Shown piece by piece: positions 51,143 to 62,094 of a DNA stretch of 64,000 bases. The stretch covers positions 21,095,716-21,159,715 of the forward strand of contig NC_045144.1 in NCBI RefSeq assembly GCF_008831285.2, in the 5' to 3' direction. The notes under the pieces are model-generated. The model saw nothing but the letters and a program-made list of their open reading frames with translations. It searched no databases and was not told where the DNA came from. Position 1 is the stretch's first letter. Every line of letters begins with the position of its first letter. This DNA is from Nymphaea colorata. Taxonomy: Eukaryota; Streptophyta; Magnoliopsida; Nymphaeales; Nymphaeaceae. The translations under genes were made by a program, and so were the position numbers.

Positions 51143-52140
51143 TGCAGCAGCAGAAAGGACGAAGCTAGAGGGATCAGAGGACCTTGGTAATTCCTAAGTG
51201 CTCGCCTTATTTGGGAAGGTAGCCAATTCTTTCACGCCATGTTTGTATCTCGAATTCTAACGCCCCAATAAATTCGCGGAGCACCTTTTGGGTCTTCGAC
51301 AAACACTGAAATATGAATTTGCGCCTTTTCTTGACATGTTTGAATTGACTGGGAGAAGGAATACCAGTCTCGCCAGACAGGATTGACAAATCTAATTTGG
51401 GGCGAGAGGGAGGAGAATTCAACCGCCCGAGCCACACCTGAAGCCTGCGATTTATCTTGGATTCCCAAGGTTTATTGTTCAAGACTGCGTTTGTGCCTTG
51501 TGGGCGAACCTACTGAATCTCCCTATTTGTAGAGCAAGGGGCCACGTAAACACTGGTTCGAATTAAGGCCGAACAACTAGTTGGAAGCTAACTTGAGTTT
51601 GACTCGAACTTCCTCATACTCATACAAGTTTCACTTTAAATCTGCTCGTTTAATTAAACAAGTAGAGTTCTAGCTATGGAATGTATGAAGTTCCAGTTGC
51701 AAGAACTTAACTGATTTAAACTCAACTTGGCTTAGCCATGCAGTGGAATCGATGAATTACCGAGTCTAGAAAAATTAAGATAATTTTTTTTTCAAATTTT
51801 GCTCTACAGCGCGCTGTAGAGCAAATTGTATGTTGATTTGCACACATTGTTATGTTTACATTACATTGTTGGTATGTTACTGCGATCATTTGGAAGAAAA
51901 GTTAAGTAAGAACGTAGCATCTTGGAAAAGCAAACTCCTTTCCCATTCACCAAGAATTTGCGCCATTAACCATGCTCTTGCTCAGCTGGTGCCCTGTTGA
52001 ATGGTGTCCTTCAAACTGAAACTGCACATGGTTAATGTTTGCTTATGAAAAACTGCTTTCAGCCTACAACACCATAGTTGCAGATCAAAGAAAATGGAAG
52101 GATGAAGAACCAAGAGAAACTATAGCTCAATGTGCCCTTT
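51143..52140. other. 5' flank of the SDR gene
   Basis: It contains the presumed promoter of the minus-strand SDR gene, with no clear TATA box. A perfect 28-bp palindrome lies at 51798-51825. Overlapping minus-strand frames at 51207-51482 resemble nothing known and probably do not code. The block 51550-51760, with repeated 'actcgaact'-type words, may be a remnant of the hAT element family at 54332. Confidence 0.4.
51798..51825. repeat. Perfect 28-bp palindrome
   Basis: The left half tttgctctacagcg is followed directly by its exact reverse complement, with no loop. The flanks on both sides are AT-rich and unrelated. Confidence 0.95.
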
Positions 52141-52149
52141 ACTCGTTGT

Positions 52150-52777
52150 TAAAGTACTTGAGCAAGCTCAACCTGCAACAAATTGGCACCAGTAACATAA
52201 ATTGAAGCAGATTCATGGAACTCCTTAACATAATGCTTCATGAATTTACTACTCGCTAAACAATAATAAAATCTTATGAGTGTCAAACGGCCTTCATACA
52301 ATTCCCACTAGAAGGCTCCTGCTCTCTAATTGTGTTATATGTCATTGCCTTTTCCTACTACAAGATCTCCACAATGTTTCTGCTATTCATTGATTATGGC
52401 TCATTGCCATATTCTTCATGTGCAGGTGTGTGCTGATGATGATAACCATGATCGATCTTTGATGCTGCACAGGGGCCTACTGCTGCTGCTTTTGGGGCAA
52501 CTGGTTTTGGTCCGGATTGGGGGAGACTCGACGTAGGCCATGGATGCTGAGGGCTGCGGTCAGAAGGAAGGTGCTCAAGAGGCGATGGAGATAGCGACCC
52601 AGATGACTGCGTAGAATGCGGGAGGGAAGGGACTCTCCATGGTGGACGCCAGAAACAGCACAAACGTTCCGGCCCGATGGAAATTATGCCCCATCGAAAA
52701 AGGTTGCCCACCATTAATTGGCCTCCGGTCGGTGGTTCCACCGGCGGAGCACCACCGCCCGTTGCCACTATCTCCAT
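52150..52777 (-). CDS. Unrecognised candidate gene, weak
   Basis: A 127-codon frame on the minus strand runs from an ATG at 52777 (MEIVATGGGAPPVEPPTGG) to a stop at 52394. It is Pro/Ser-rich, with a His-rich end (DHGYHHQHTPAHEEYG). The segment is clearly more GC-rich than its flanks, which favours coding or a CpG-rich gene start. Further along the minus strand, an acceptor-like tttgttgcag at 52172-52181 precedes a short frame VELAQVL and a stop, which could be a second exon. I know no family that matches. A long noncoding RNA or the remains of a gene fit as well. Confidence 0.25.
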
Positions 52778-52859
52778 TCCTTCTCCTGCTCCTCTTTCTT
52801 GCTTCAGCGTCTAATTATCGCAGTATTGGAGAAGAAGAGAGATAAGAAACCACAGTCGA

Positions 52860-54331
52860 ATGGGAGTCTGAAGGCGAAGAACATGTGCTTATAAAGAAGC
52901 AAGAAGCGGCCATTTTCAAACGAAAATGGTGCAGGCATTTCTTTTCTTATAATTTAGGCCTCCTCTCAGTAAGATTGTTCAAGCACATCAATTTGTTTCT
53001 CGCTTTTCAAATTCATGCTATTATGTAGATTTTAGAAAATTAGAAGCCATATATTACCACCCAATTAAATTATGCTAGTCGCTGTGTCTTTGCTCCTAAT
53101 AATATCTTGTCCCACAAAAATGGCATTAGTACAGGTTTTCATCCAAATTATTTTATTCCCTCTAGTAGTAGTAAACTAATCAGTTATTGGTGATAAAGTT
53201 ATGTTTTTTCCCATTATTGTTCAAAATAGTTTTTGCCTTTCAATTTCTTTCTAGATCGAGGTTGATATGTATACGCTAAAAGAAACATAAATGCTTGTAA
53301 CTTGAAAATAATGCCTTTCTAAATTCAAAACACAGATATCCATCTCGAGTGAGGGGGATTTGACCCACCACCCGAAGAAAGCACAAGCACCCACCTAACT
53401 TCTCATCCCCTTAGAGTACACGAGCTATGTTGGTGTCTCGAGATGTCGCCTCCGCCGTGCTTTAACTTGTGCATTGATATTCAAGCGGTTGCAACACACA
53501 TAAACATAAATCAAAATCAAGAGTTATAGCACTAAGCACCAATGCCAATTTCGTGTTACTCTAAAGGGGTTGTCGTCTATGTAAGATTTGATTAATAATA
53601 TGAAACTGATGTTTGGTGCTTAGTGCTATAACTTTTGTTTTATGTTAATTTATGTGTTTGTTAAGTGTATATTTATCTTTTTGAATTTAGCAAGTCTTTA
53701 TTTGTAAGTTTCAAGCATGTGATCTACATTAATCCTTTTAGCATTTTTGTTTAGTTCCATTTTCTCTTCTCCTATTTGGATGGCCATTCTCTTGACCCGT
53801 GAAATCGGAGGCTCAAGATACAAAAGCAATCGCTGCAAGAAATTCAATTAGCCTAACAAAAGAACTGAAGCCCTCATTCTTCTATTCCTTCAAGGTACTT
53901 TGTTTGCTTTTGGTGCTTTAAGGTGACACTTCTGCTATGCTTCAACTTGTGCCTACCACCTCGTCCTAATTTGCACCAATCCTCTCAAAATAGGACTACA
54001 ATATTAATTTTTGGAATGTAAAGGCTACATGCATTTGTCAGGTACTGCTAGAAGGCTCTTGTACGTGTGTCAATGCACTGACATGGGTATGGTGACACAC
54101 TTGGACATGGCAGTTTTGATTTTTCGGGTACCTTTTAAGGGATTTTCCAATGTTTTGTGGATTTTTGTATTTTTATGACATTTGCAATTTTTTGGTGTTT
54201 TTCATGTTTCTTGTGGAATTGTGTATATCTTTTGTGGAATTTTACACACCTACATACTCGTGTTCAAAATTTTTAAGTTTGTCATGTTCGTACCAGTGTG
54301 ACTTAGTCCAAAAGCTATTTTTCCTTTGTGG
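52860..54331. other. Noncoding spacer
   Basis: AT-rich sequence without a recognisable gene or repeat structure, apart from the target-site copy at its right end. Confidence 0.4.
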
Positions 54332-54713
54332 TAAAGCTGCACAATGAGTCGAGTCAACTGGAGCAAAACTTGAACTCGCTCATTAAATCGACTCAAACTC
54401 TACTCATTTACAAATGAGTCGAGATCGAGTTCAAATATATGCTCAAAATGTTAAATGCATCAAGTTTGAGTTTTTAAAACTCGACTACACAATGAATATT
54501 AAATTATAATTGAGTAAAAAAAACAAGACATGTTTATGTTCAAGTTTTTTTTTTTAAAAAAAAAAAGACATGCTCAACAGAAATGAGTTTAAACAAGTCC
54601 AGTTCAAGCTCGACATTATATCATCGAGTCGTGACAATTGTTTTGTTGAGCTTGAGTTGAGTTTGAGTCGAGTTCCAGCTCAAGTAAAACAACTCGGCTC
54701 GTGTGCAGCCCTA
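54332..54713. mobile_element. hAT-type non-autonomous element with exact 8-bp target duplication
   Basis: The element starts TAAAGCTGCACAATGAGTCGAG-like and ends with its counterpart CTCGGCTCGTGTGCAGCCCTA, so the terminal inverted repeats share TA(a/g)(a/g)GCTGCACA(a/c)GAG(t/c)CGAG. The 8 bases ctttgtgg occur directly before (54324-54331) and directly after (54714-54721). An 8-bp target duplication is the mark of hAT transposition. The interior is a series of 'gagtcgagtt/caagctcgac' words and has no open frame, so it needed a transposase from elsewhere. Confidence 0.9.
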
Positions 54714-54721
54714 CTTTGTGG

Positions 54722-55008
54722 CGAACTAAGTCTAAGATAGCATCTCCTAATCAGGCGGGGTTTACTGTGAGTGCTCAACTTGATTTTTTTCTACATGCTG
54801 AAACTTAATCTTGAGATGGAAGTTTTCAGCAGAAGGAATGCATTGGGTGGGCAGATGGAGCAATGCTCTCCTTCAGCCCAGCCAGTACATTCCTTCTGCT
54901 GAAAACTCCATCTGAAGATTAAATTTCAGCATACAGGAAAAACTCAAGTTGGACTCTCAAAGTAAACCCCACATGATTAGGGGTTGCTGCCTTATTCAGT
55001 CACAAGTT
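54722..55008. mobile_element. Fold-back MITE with arms of over 100 bp
   Basis: The left arm (ctcctaatcaggcggggttt .. ttttcagcagaaggaatg) and the right arm (cattccttctgctgaaaa .. gtaaaccccacatgattagg) are reverse complements with few mismatches around a loop of about 40 bases. Related right halves occur at 62100-62240 and in part at 57270-57330. The element abuts the hAT element at 54332-54713, whose target copy lies at its left border. Confidence 0.8.
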
Positions 55009-55081
55009 AACTAGAAGCAGCTTTTGCTTTTATCAATTGAAACTTGTATTAATAGTTTGAATGAAAAGTGACCAGCTATAT

Positions 55082-55442
55082 ACGGATGTCAACAGATAAG
55101 ATATACCTTTAATCATATCTTTAATTATATCTGTTTTTTTAGATACTCACATATTCTGGTTTGAATACGAATAAATAAAAATCATATCTGAATCTGAATC
55201 CAAATTTTGAACTGAATTTTGCCCATTTTCAAAATGTAAGAGCATTATGTCTACAAATAAATTCAATATGAATTTATATCTCAATCTGATCAGATCTTTA
55301 TGTATATCTAAATTCGAATCCGATTGGATATTAAATTTTTTTCCATACTTTAACTGGATATTAAATTTTTTTCATATCTGACTTTTTTTTTATCAGTTCA
55401 GTCAAAAATTTAATTCAAACCAGATATATTGACATCCCTACG
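55082..55442. mobile_element. AT-rich transposon remnant with GGATGTCAA/TTGACATCC ends
   Basis: The left end tacGGATGTCAA and the right end TTGACATCCcta are inverted copies (11 of 12). In between are many words of the type 'atctgaatctgaatcc' and 'gaatccgattgg'. The same words occur at 43.6-43.9 and 56.5-57.0 kb. No target duplication was seen. Confidence 0.55.
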
Positions 55443-56502
55443 AACAACAGCAATTCTTACTTAGGTTGAAATGTTGGACTTAATTGCGTTTAAACTAAAT
55501 CACATGTGTACGGGTATGGAGATATAGAAAATGTGGTTACGAGAATACGGCAAGACATAACATAAAAAAAATCAAAATAAAAGCAACATTTAAATAAACA
55601 AGTGACATACATAAAAACATTATATGCTAGTGAACGACAATAAATAAGCATAATGAAAAATGAGTTAAAAAAAAAATAAAATCAAGTGAAATTAAGCAGT
55701 TTGAATCACCTTCAAACTAAAAAAAAAAAAAAAAAAACTCAAGTGTGTCAAGGTACCCACTTTATAAGGTGCAAATACACCGTGTGTCCTAGCTTTTAAG
55801 GGGATCAAAGTTTGATGAAAACTTCCTTGTGAATAATATTTTAGTATTTGGATAGCGACCTCAAAAATTTGTTGAGGTGTAAAATAATTCAAAATTCTCA
55901 ATACTTTTTGGGGCGCTTGAAAGCATAAAATAAAGGAAATTTGTGGAGCTGACTTGTGGTGCCTTCATTGGACACGACATCCCTCTCTCTCTCTCCGATT
56001 GGGTTGCCTTGGATGAACCTATTGGTCGAGCCTCTCTACGTATATATCCTTGTGATCTCATTCAAGGTGAAGAAGTCTTTCTTTTTTTAGGACATTTTTC
56101 AATAAATTTATGTTTCCATAGATAAAATATTGCTTCTATAAGGTTATTATTTATAGGGAAATGTGAGATATTAGAAAATTGTTGTATCTATAATAAAGAT
56201 GCCATATAATGATAGTTAAGGATATTTTGGATGTGCAGCTAAATTTCAGAGATTTTCTTCTCCTTTTGGCCAAAATTTTCTGGTCTTCATTGACTCTATA
56301 TATTTAAAATGGTCATCACTTTATGTAAGTTATCAATGAGTTGCCAACACAACATGAGGACCCATATGGCCCTCTTAAAATGGTATTATCTAATATGAGG
56401 TCCGCTTGTCCAAGACAAACCTGTTTTGGACCAATAAATTGATAAGAAACCAGTCACAAATAATTTGAATTTGGATGTTAATTTTTTTATAGAGGATATG
56501 AT

Positions 56503-57016
56503 GGGGATGTTAATAGATAAGGAAGTCAATATATCCAATTCAGATCCGATATTCGACTGAACTGTTCTAAAAGAATAGGACATGGAAAAGAATTTAATAT
56601 CCAATTAAGAAATTGGATCGAATTCGGATTTAAGAAATGACACTTGATTGGATTTTGATTCATATTCTGATATACAAAAACGTCTGATCGGATTCAGATA
56701 CAGATCTGATTTAGTTTAAAATAAATATTCTATATTCAAGCTTTTACATTTTGAAAATCAGCAAATTGGGTTCAAAATTCAGATTCAGATTTAGATATGA
56801 ATATAAAAATTCACATTCAGATTGTCAAATCTGATTCAGATTCAGGTATGAATGTACATATCGGTTTTTGATCGGATTCAGATTGTGAACTTGGATTTCG
56901 GATTCAGATAAGACTTTTCTTTGTTCATATTTGAATCCAAATCTGAATATGTGCATATCCTAAAAGGCGGATATAGTTAAGCGTATTTCTAATTCAAATC
57001 TGATCCATTAACATCT
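56503..57016. mobile_element. Related AT-rich transposon remnant with GATGTTAAT/ATTAACATC ends
   Basis: The ends ggGATGTTAATaga and ccATTAACATCtc are inverted copies. The inside is dense in 'gatcggattcagat' and 'gattcagattcagat' words. It looks like a longer relative of the element at 55082-55442. Confidence 0.5.
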
Positions 57017-57734
57017 CTCGTTGATATAACTATATCACTCTTTCAGATGACTACATATGAATCTGAATCCGACTTTTATACCGAATCTAAAGCACGTTAC
57101 GATATCTTAAGAGCCGACTTCCAAATGTGTCAACATCAAATATTATAGGAGTAGCATCTAGCATGCCGGGTCTCTATTTCCTTGGGATTCTTGATCTTGG
57201 GTAGATCTTGAAATTCTCAATCTTGAGAGGGGTGTATATCTAACCAGCTTTCTTAATCCCTTATACTCAAAACTTCCATGCATGAAGGAAAAAATCAAGT
57301 TAGGCTCTCACATGAGACTCCATATAATTTTCTTGGTGAGCAGGAAGAATATTTCATTCTACCGCCTACTGCTCAGAAGACAGACAAAGCTTTCATTCAA
57401 CCCTTCATCCCCCCTTGTGAATAGTCTACTTTATGTGCCTCGAGGTACCGCATCCACCATGCTTCAACTTGCAACTCTCTTTTTACAACGCAGAGAACTG
57501 ACACCGTAAGGATTCAAAACAGAAACTAATTGCTATCTTAGTTGGCCACAACGTAAAAAGCAGCTTTTGGATTTGAAACTTTTATCGGTAGTTTAAAAGA
57601 AAAATGACACTTTACCAATAGGAGTCTCCTTACCCAGGTTAAGATGTTTGAGTTGGGTGCTTTTAAGTTATAAGAGGATCAAAGATCATTGGCGAAAAAA
57701 GGTGATGTGCACACTCCTATTGGAAAATACTTCT

Positions 57735-58345
57735 GATATAGTAAAAAATAGAGATTTTTAAAAGGATGAAAAGGAGATTTTGAAAATATTAAAAGTCTAA
57801 AATGAACATTTCTTTAAAAAAAAAAAAACTAATTAAAATTCCTCACCCTCCCTTCCTTTTTCCTTGAATGCATATTTGTTGCGGGCACATCATGTGGACA
57901 CTAGTTTGTAAGTTCTCCATCCATCTTTGAAAAATAATAGAAATAAGGAAGTAGGAAGGAGGGATGTTGATATGGCAGTAAAATTCGTTCACTTTAAACT
58001 GTATGGTCACAAAAAACAAAAACAAAAAAAACCATCTTTTGAAAAAAAAACTCGTTTTATATTTATGATATAGTAAAAAATAGAGATTTTTAAAAGGATG
58101 AAATGGAAATTTTGAAAATATTAAAGGTCTAAAATGAACATTTCTTAAAAAAAAAAACTAATTAAAATTCCTCACCATCCTGTGGACACTAGTCTCTAAG
58201 TTCTCCATCCATCTGTGAAAAATAATAGAAATAAGGAAGTAGGAAGGAGGGATGTTGATATGGCAGTAAAATTCGTTCACTTTAAACTGTATGGTCACAA
58301 AAAACAAAAACAAAAAACCATCTTTTGAAAAAAACTCGTTTTATA
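57735..58345. repeat. Tandem duplication, period 332 bp
   Basis: Copy 1 (57735-58066) and copy 2 (58067-58345) both start gatatagtaaaaaatagag and both contain ttctccatccatct, gaaataaggaagtaggaagg and aaactgtatggtcac. They are almost identical except that copy 2 lacks about 50 bases after 'aattcctcacc'. The similarity suggests a recent event. Confidence 0.9.
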
Positions 58346-58799
58346 CTCCCAAAATAGGTCAGTCGAAAACACTATCTTTTTGAAGAAGACATTAAAATAT
58401 AAAAAAAAAGCCAAGACAACGTAAAAAACATTGATGTTTTCACGGTTTTGGCATTTGTTGTATTTTGTATTTTTTGCATTTTTCACATTTTATTTTTAGG
58501 ATTTTTTTTTTTTTTTGAAATTTGCGAGATTCTCTCGAGATTTTCAACGTTGCTATGTTATACACGAGAAAAATCTCGTTGTTTTGAACCCACAAATGAT
58601 ATTTGAAACCAACCCGAATGCCTGTACTAGAATAATATCATTTTTTGGGGTCTAAATGCTGCATTTTATTAGATGGTTTGAAAAATCTAAACTCACTTCA
58701 TTTCTCACTTTTGAACTGCCGTGAGATCTTATCTAACTTGTTCAGAGAATCCAATCCCAGGTGGGTTGGATCGTTACCACTGTATGCATTGGAAGCCAT

Positions 58800-59185
58800 T
58801 AAAAAACCTTCACCGACGCGTGAAATTAAGTCGATAAATATTAATACCGATGTTTATGAGCCGTCGATTAAAGTATTACCAACATTTAGGACTACTGACG
58901 GTAAACAGTTTTACCAATGTTATTGTAGTTGTCAATTAATTTTTACTGCTAGTGTCGGTTAAAAATTAATATCGACGTGCTCTGGACATCGGTAATAATT
59001 TAGTTTACCTACGTGCTAACGCGTTGGTGATGGCCTCTATGACGACGCACAGCTTCGACATGTCGGTGATGGTTTTTGTCGAAACTGTCTTCACCAACGA
59101 TCACAACAAACATTGGAAAGACCATTACTGACGCATAATCATGTTTTAGGAACATTTTTTTGGCCGTCATCGGTTCTTTGTAGTG
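58800..59185. mobile_element. CACTA (EnSpm) 3' end
   Basis: The right terminus ttctttgtagtg is the inverted form of the CACTA end motif CACTACAAAGAA. Upstream of it, subterminal words such as 'gtcggt(g/t)', 'catcggtaa' and 'gacgacgc' repeat in both orientations, as in CACTA elements. The other end was not found nearby, so the left limit is a guess and the element is probably truncated. Confidence 0.5.
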
Positions 59186-59329
59186 TTAATTCGGCTTGAA
59201 GGAGATCGTGCTGGGTTTAGGCAAAGAAGAATAATGATTTAAAAGGAAATGAGATGAATAATGAATTACATATAGCATGCAAAAGGAAAGGAAAGTATGA
59301 TTCATGCCCTTAAAAGGAACCCACAAAGG

Positions 59330-59495
59330 GCAGCTAGGGCGAAGCCAAGATAGGGCCCGCTTGAGCCTTGACGCTACCTCAATTTTAAAAAAAATTATAT
59401 GTAAATTTTAAAAAATTTCACTTGTTTTATATAAAAATTTTAAATTTACTTTAATTTGGCCCTCCTCATGAAAAATTTCTGGCTCTACTTTAGTC
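59330..59495. mobile_element. Tip100-like hAT remnant, reverse orientation
   Basis: The left end agggcgaagccaagataggg corresponds to the inverted right end of the element at 61807-61995, and the interior (aaaatttcacttgttttata) matches it in reverse. The right end ttctggctctac is decayed. No target duplication was found. Confidence 0.5.
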
Positions 59496-59756
59496 CGTCT
59501 TATCATGATTCTCATGTAAAACATTGAAAATCTCATAAAACCAAACAAAGATCAGTAACAAAACCATGCACTAAAGTGCCAAGCTCCCTTAAAAACATTA
59601 ATCTTCTCACTAAGCAGTAAGGATGAAAATAAACACCCAAAACCGAAAAGGAAAAAAACGATCGACCTTTTATCTCTACAATCAATTGCAAACCGAAACT
59701 CATTGTATGATGTGAGAGTTTAATCTTGTATCGAAGATTGAGATGAATGAACTATG

Positions 59757-59888
59757 TTAATTTATTGTCTGGTCTTCCATATGATCAGTGGTGCCCGATT
59801 GACCGAGCCTACAACCCATAGATTAATTTATTGTCTGGTCTTCCATATGATCAGTGGTGCCCGATTGACCGAGCCTACAACCCATAGA
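59757..59888. repeat. Tandem duplication, 66-bp unit twice
   Basis: The unit from ttaatttattgtctggtctt to caacccatag occurs twice in a row at 59757 and 59823, essentially without differences. It is very young. Confidence 0.95.
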
Positions 59889-60654
59889 TTGCCAGCACTA
59901 GAAGCAGAAAAATTGAAGTAACAGATTCCTCATGCATTCGGAGAGAGCAAACGGATCGAGTTAAGGGAGGGTAGCTCATGAGCCACAAGAATCTGTTCCA
60001 ATCTTGTGCTACTAATAGAAACTTGATCATGAACCTAATTTTGGTGCTTGCTTCTCTACAAGTCTATTTCTTTGAAAATAGAATCTCGATCTACGTATAT
60101 GAGCAGTTGCCAAATTGGTTAAGAAAAATATTTTACAAGTTATTTCTTAAACACATTTAATATAACATAGAAAAAACTAATTAATAATTAAAATTACGAA
60201 GCATTTAAAATTATTAAAAAACTGGCACATGGCATTCAAATCGGATCAGTTTCGCCGGTACTGATTCCATTCGAAGGTGCCGTTGATAGTTCCGTATTAG
60301 ATTGGCGTCATAACAGAAATTTTAAACGCAATGTTCAAATTTCTAGTTCGCTAGAACTATACGTCCATCGAATCTTAAGTCTGATGAAATCAGATGTCTC
60401 CTTAGCTACTTTATTAAATAGATCTGACATATTTTATTAGACATAAATTAGAAAGACCAAAAAATTAATGCGGCCCCGAAGAACAGAATCATGAAAGGTA
60501 CGGTATACAAGAAAAGTAATATACTGTAACGCTAGGCTGACTTGCGTCACTATTTTCTGATAGAATATCTCGTCCCCACAGCGTACAGCGTACATGCAAC
60601 ATTGTTTTCTAGTGTTAATATGTCATAAACAAGAGTGCGAGAGAGAGAGTGTGT

Positions 60655-60890
60655 GTGGACTGGCCTGACCTGGGCCCTACACTTAAAATCCAAGCTCGAT
60701 TCTGGCCCGGGTTCAGCTTGATTTTTTATATATATATATATAATAATAGTAAAATATATATTAAAAATTATTATAGGGCCTACCCGAGCCGTTCCGATAA
60801 TTGATCGGGCTAGCTTAGTGCACTTTTTTTCCAAGCTCAGGCCCGAGCCCGAGTCGGGTTGGGTACCATGTACCCACTGGCGGCCTAACC
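60655..60890. mobile_element. Possible MITE remnant with GGCCCGAG-type inverted words
   Basis: Words such as gcctgacctgggccc and tggcccgggttcagc on the left are mirrored by gggcctacccgagcc and caggcccgagcccgagtcgg on the right, around a TA-rich middle. The ends and any target duplication are unclear. Confidence 0.35.
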
Positions 60891-61223
60891 CGATGCCGAG
60901 GCTTACTGATCACGGTCTTTCTCCAAAACCTTGGATCGAAGAGGGGAGGATGTTGTGCGGGTTACAATGTTATCAGTTTTTTAAAGTAATTTCAGAAGCA
61001 CATAAGAATGGATGCTCCACCAAACATCTATTATGTGTTAGGTGTTCCCTTATGTTCATGAATCAGATCTTGTGACTTGGGATTATTGTTGTTGGCATTT
61101 AGAATTGGTAACTTAGATCAGGACCCGCTATGTTACGTAAATTCTGTTCAAAAATCATTTCAATGTAATAGAAAAAAAAAATCCTTAGAATAAGTGGCAC
61201 AAATCTTGTGCTACTAATAGAAA

Positions 61224-61345
61224 CAGAGATGAAGCTAGAAATTTATTTTTTCATGGGACACTAAATCCAACTTGGGAATTGAAGGTTTCAAATTGGGCTC
61301 TATGGGGCATACGCCCCACGGAAACCCCATGAATCTCTGCCCCTG
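61224..61345. mobile_element. Short Tip100-like hAT MITE with exact 8-bp target duplication
   Basis: It starts CAGAGATGAAGCTAG and ends ATCTCTGCCCCTG, so the terminal repeats are decayed forms of CAGGGGCAGAG. The 8 bases aatagaaa lie directly before (61216-61223) and directly after (61346-61353). At 122 bp it has no coding capacity. Confidence 0.88.
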
Positions 61346-61480
61346 AATAGAAAAGCGATTAGTAGACCAAATATTCGTCACTATTTTACTGGTTATCCCC
61401 ATTATCCGTGACAACTTCAATGGCGCAAACGTGATCTTCAATAGCGCAAGAGAATGTAACTGAAAGTTACTCAAACCTTA

Positions 61481-61669
61481 CGCTACAATAAGTTGTCAAA
61501 AGTGCATGTTTTTGTGTCACAAAATAGTCATAAATGGCACAGCCTTTTTGTCACTTTTTGTTTCAGTGACGGGATCTACGTTGACAATCTTAATGGCACA
61601 GTGTCTTTGTCATTGAAAATTTTTAGTAGCTCCTTGTATGCATCAGTAAATGTAATGCCTGTCGTAGTG
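61481..61669. mobile_element. Possible short CACTA-like element
   Basis: The right end ctgtcgtagtg and the left end cgctacaataag are rough inverted counterparts. The interior has repeated 'tgtcac' and 'atggcaca' words in both orientations. No 3-bp target duplication is evident. Confidence 0.25.
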
Positions 61670-61806
61670 AACCATTAGAGCATTCTTAATTTAGCATATC
61701 TATAGTGCATCAGAAAATGTGGCGATGTCCAGTTGGTGCATGAATTTCTGGCTCATAAAAAACTACCAAAAATATTCTGTTGTTGTTTTGATTCCTGTAC
61801 TGCAAG

Positions 61807-61995
61807 CAGGGGCAGAGTTAGAAATTTTTCATGAGGGAGGCCGAATTAAAGTTTTCACATTTTGATAGGAGCCAAAATATCTTTTAAAATTTTTATATAC
61901 GACAAGTGAAATTTTCTAAAATTTACATATAAATTTTAAAAAAAAATTGAGGTGAAGCCAAAGCCCATGCGAGCTCCCCCTTGGTTCCGCCCCCG
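61807..61995. mobile_element. Tip100-like hAT MITE with exact 8-bp target duplication
   Basis: It starts CAGGGGCAGAGTTAG and ends TTGGTTCCGCCCCCG, matching the CAGGGGCGGAG-type ends of Tip100 hAT elements. The 8 bases actgcaag flank it exactly (61799-61806 and 61996-62003). It is 189 bp with no coding capacity, and it is the best preserved of at least five relatives in the window. Confidence 0.92.
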
Positions 61996-62094
61996 ACTGC
62001 AAGGCCGTTCGTGCTCCATCCTCCTTAAGATAGACTTGAACCCATTTTAACTGAACCTGATTTGATCCGCCGGTTTAAGATGCATTTGCCCAGT

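Noticed and set aside
51205-51214. Perfect CC(A/T)6GG (CArG) box about 60 bp before the SDR start
   Set aside because: Such a 10-mer is expected several times by chance in 64 kb, and nothing else supports MADS control.
51207-51482. 91- and 78-codon minus-strand frames upstream of the SDR ATG
   Set aside because: No family pattern, they overlap each other, and they lie in the promoter or leader zone of the SDR gene.
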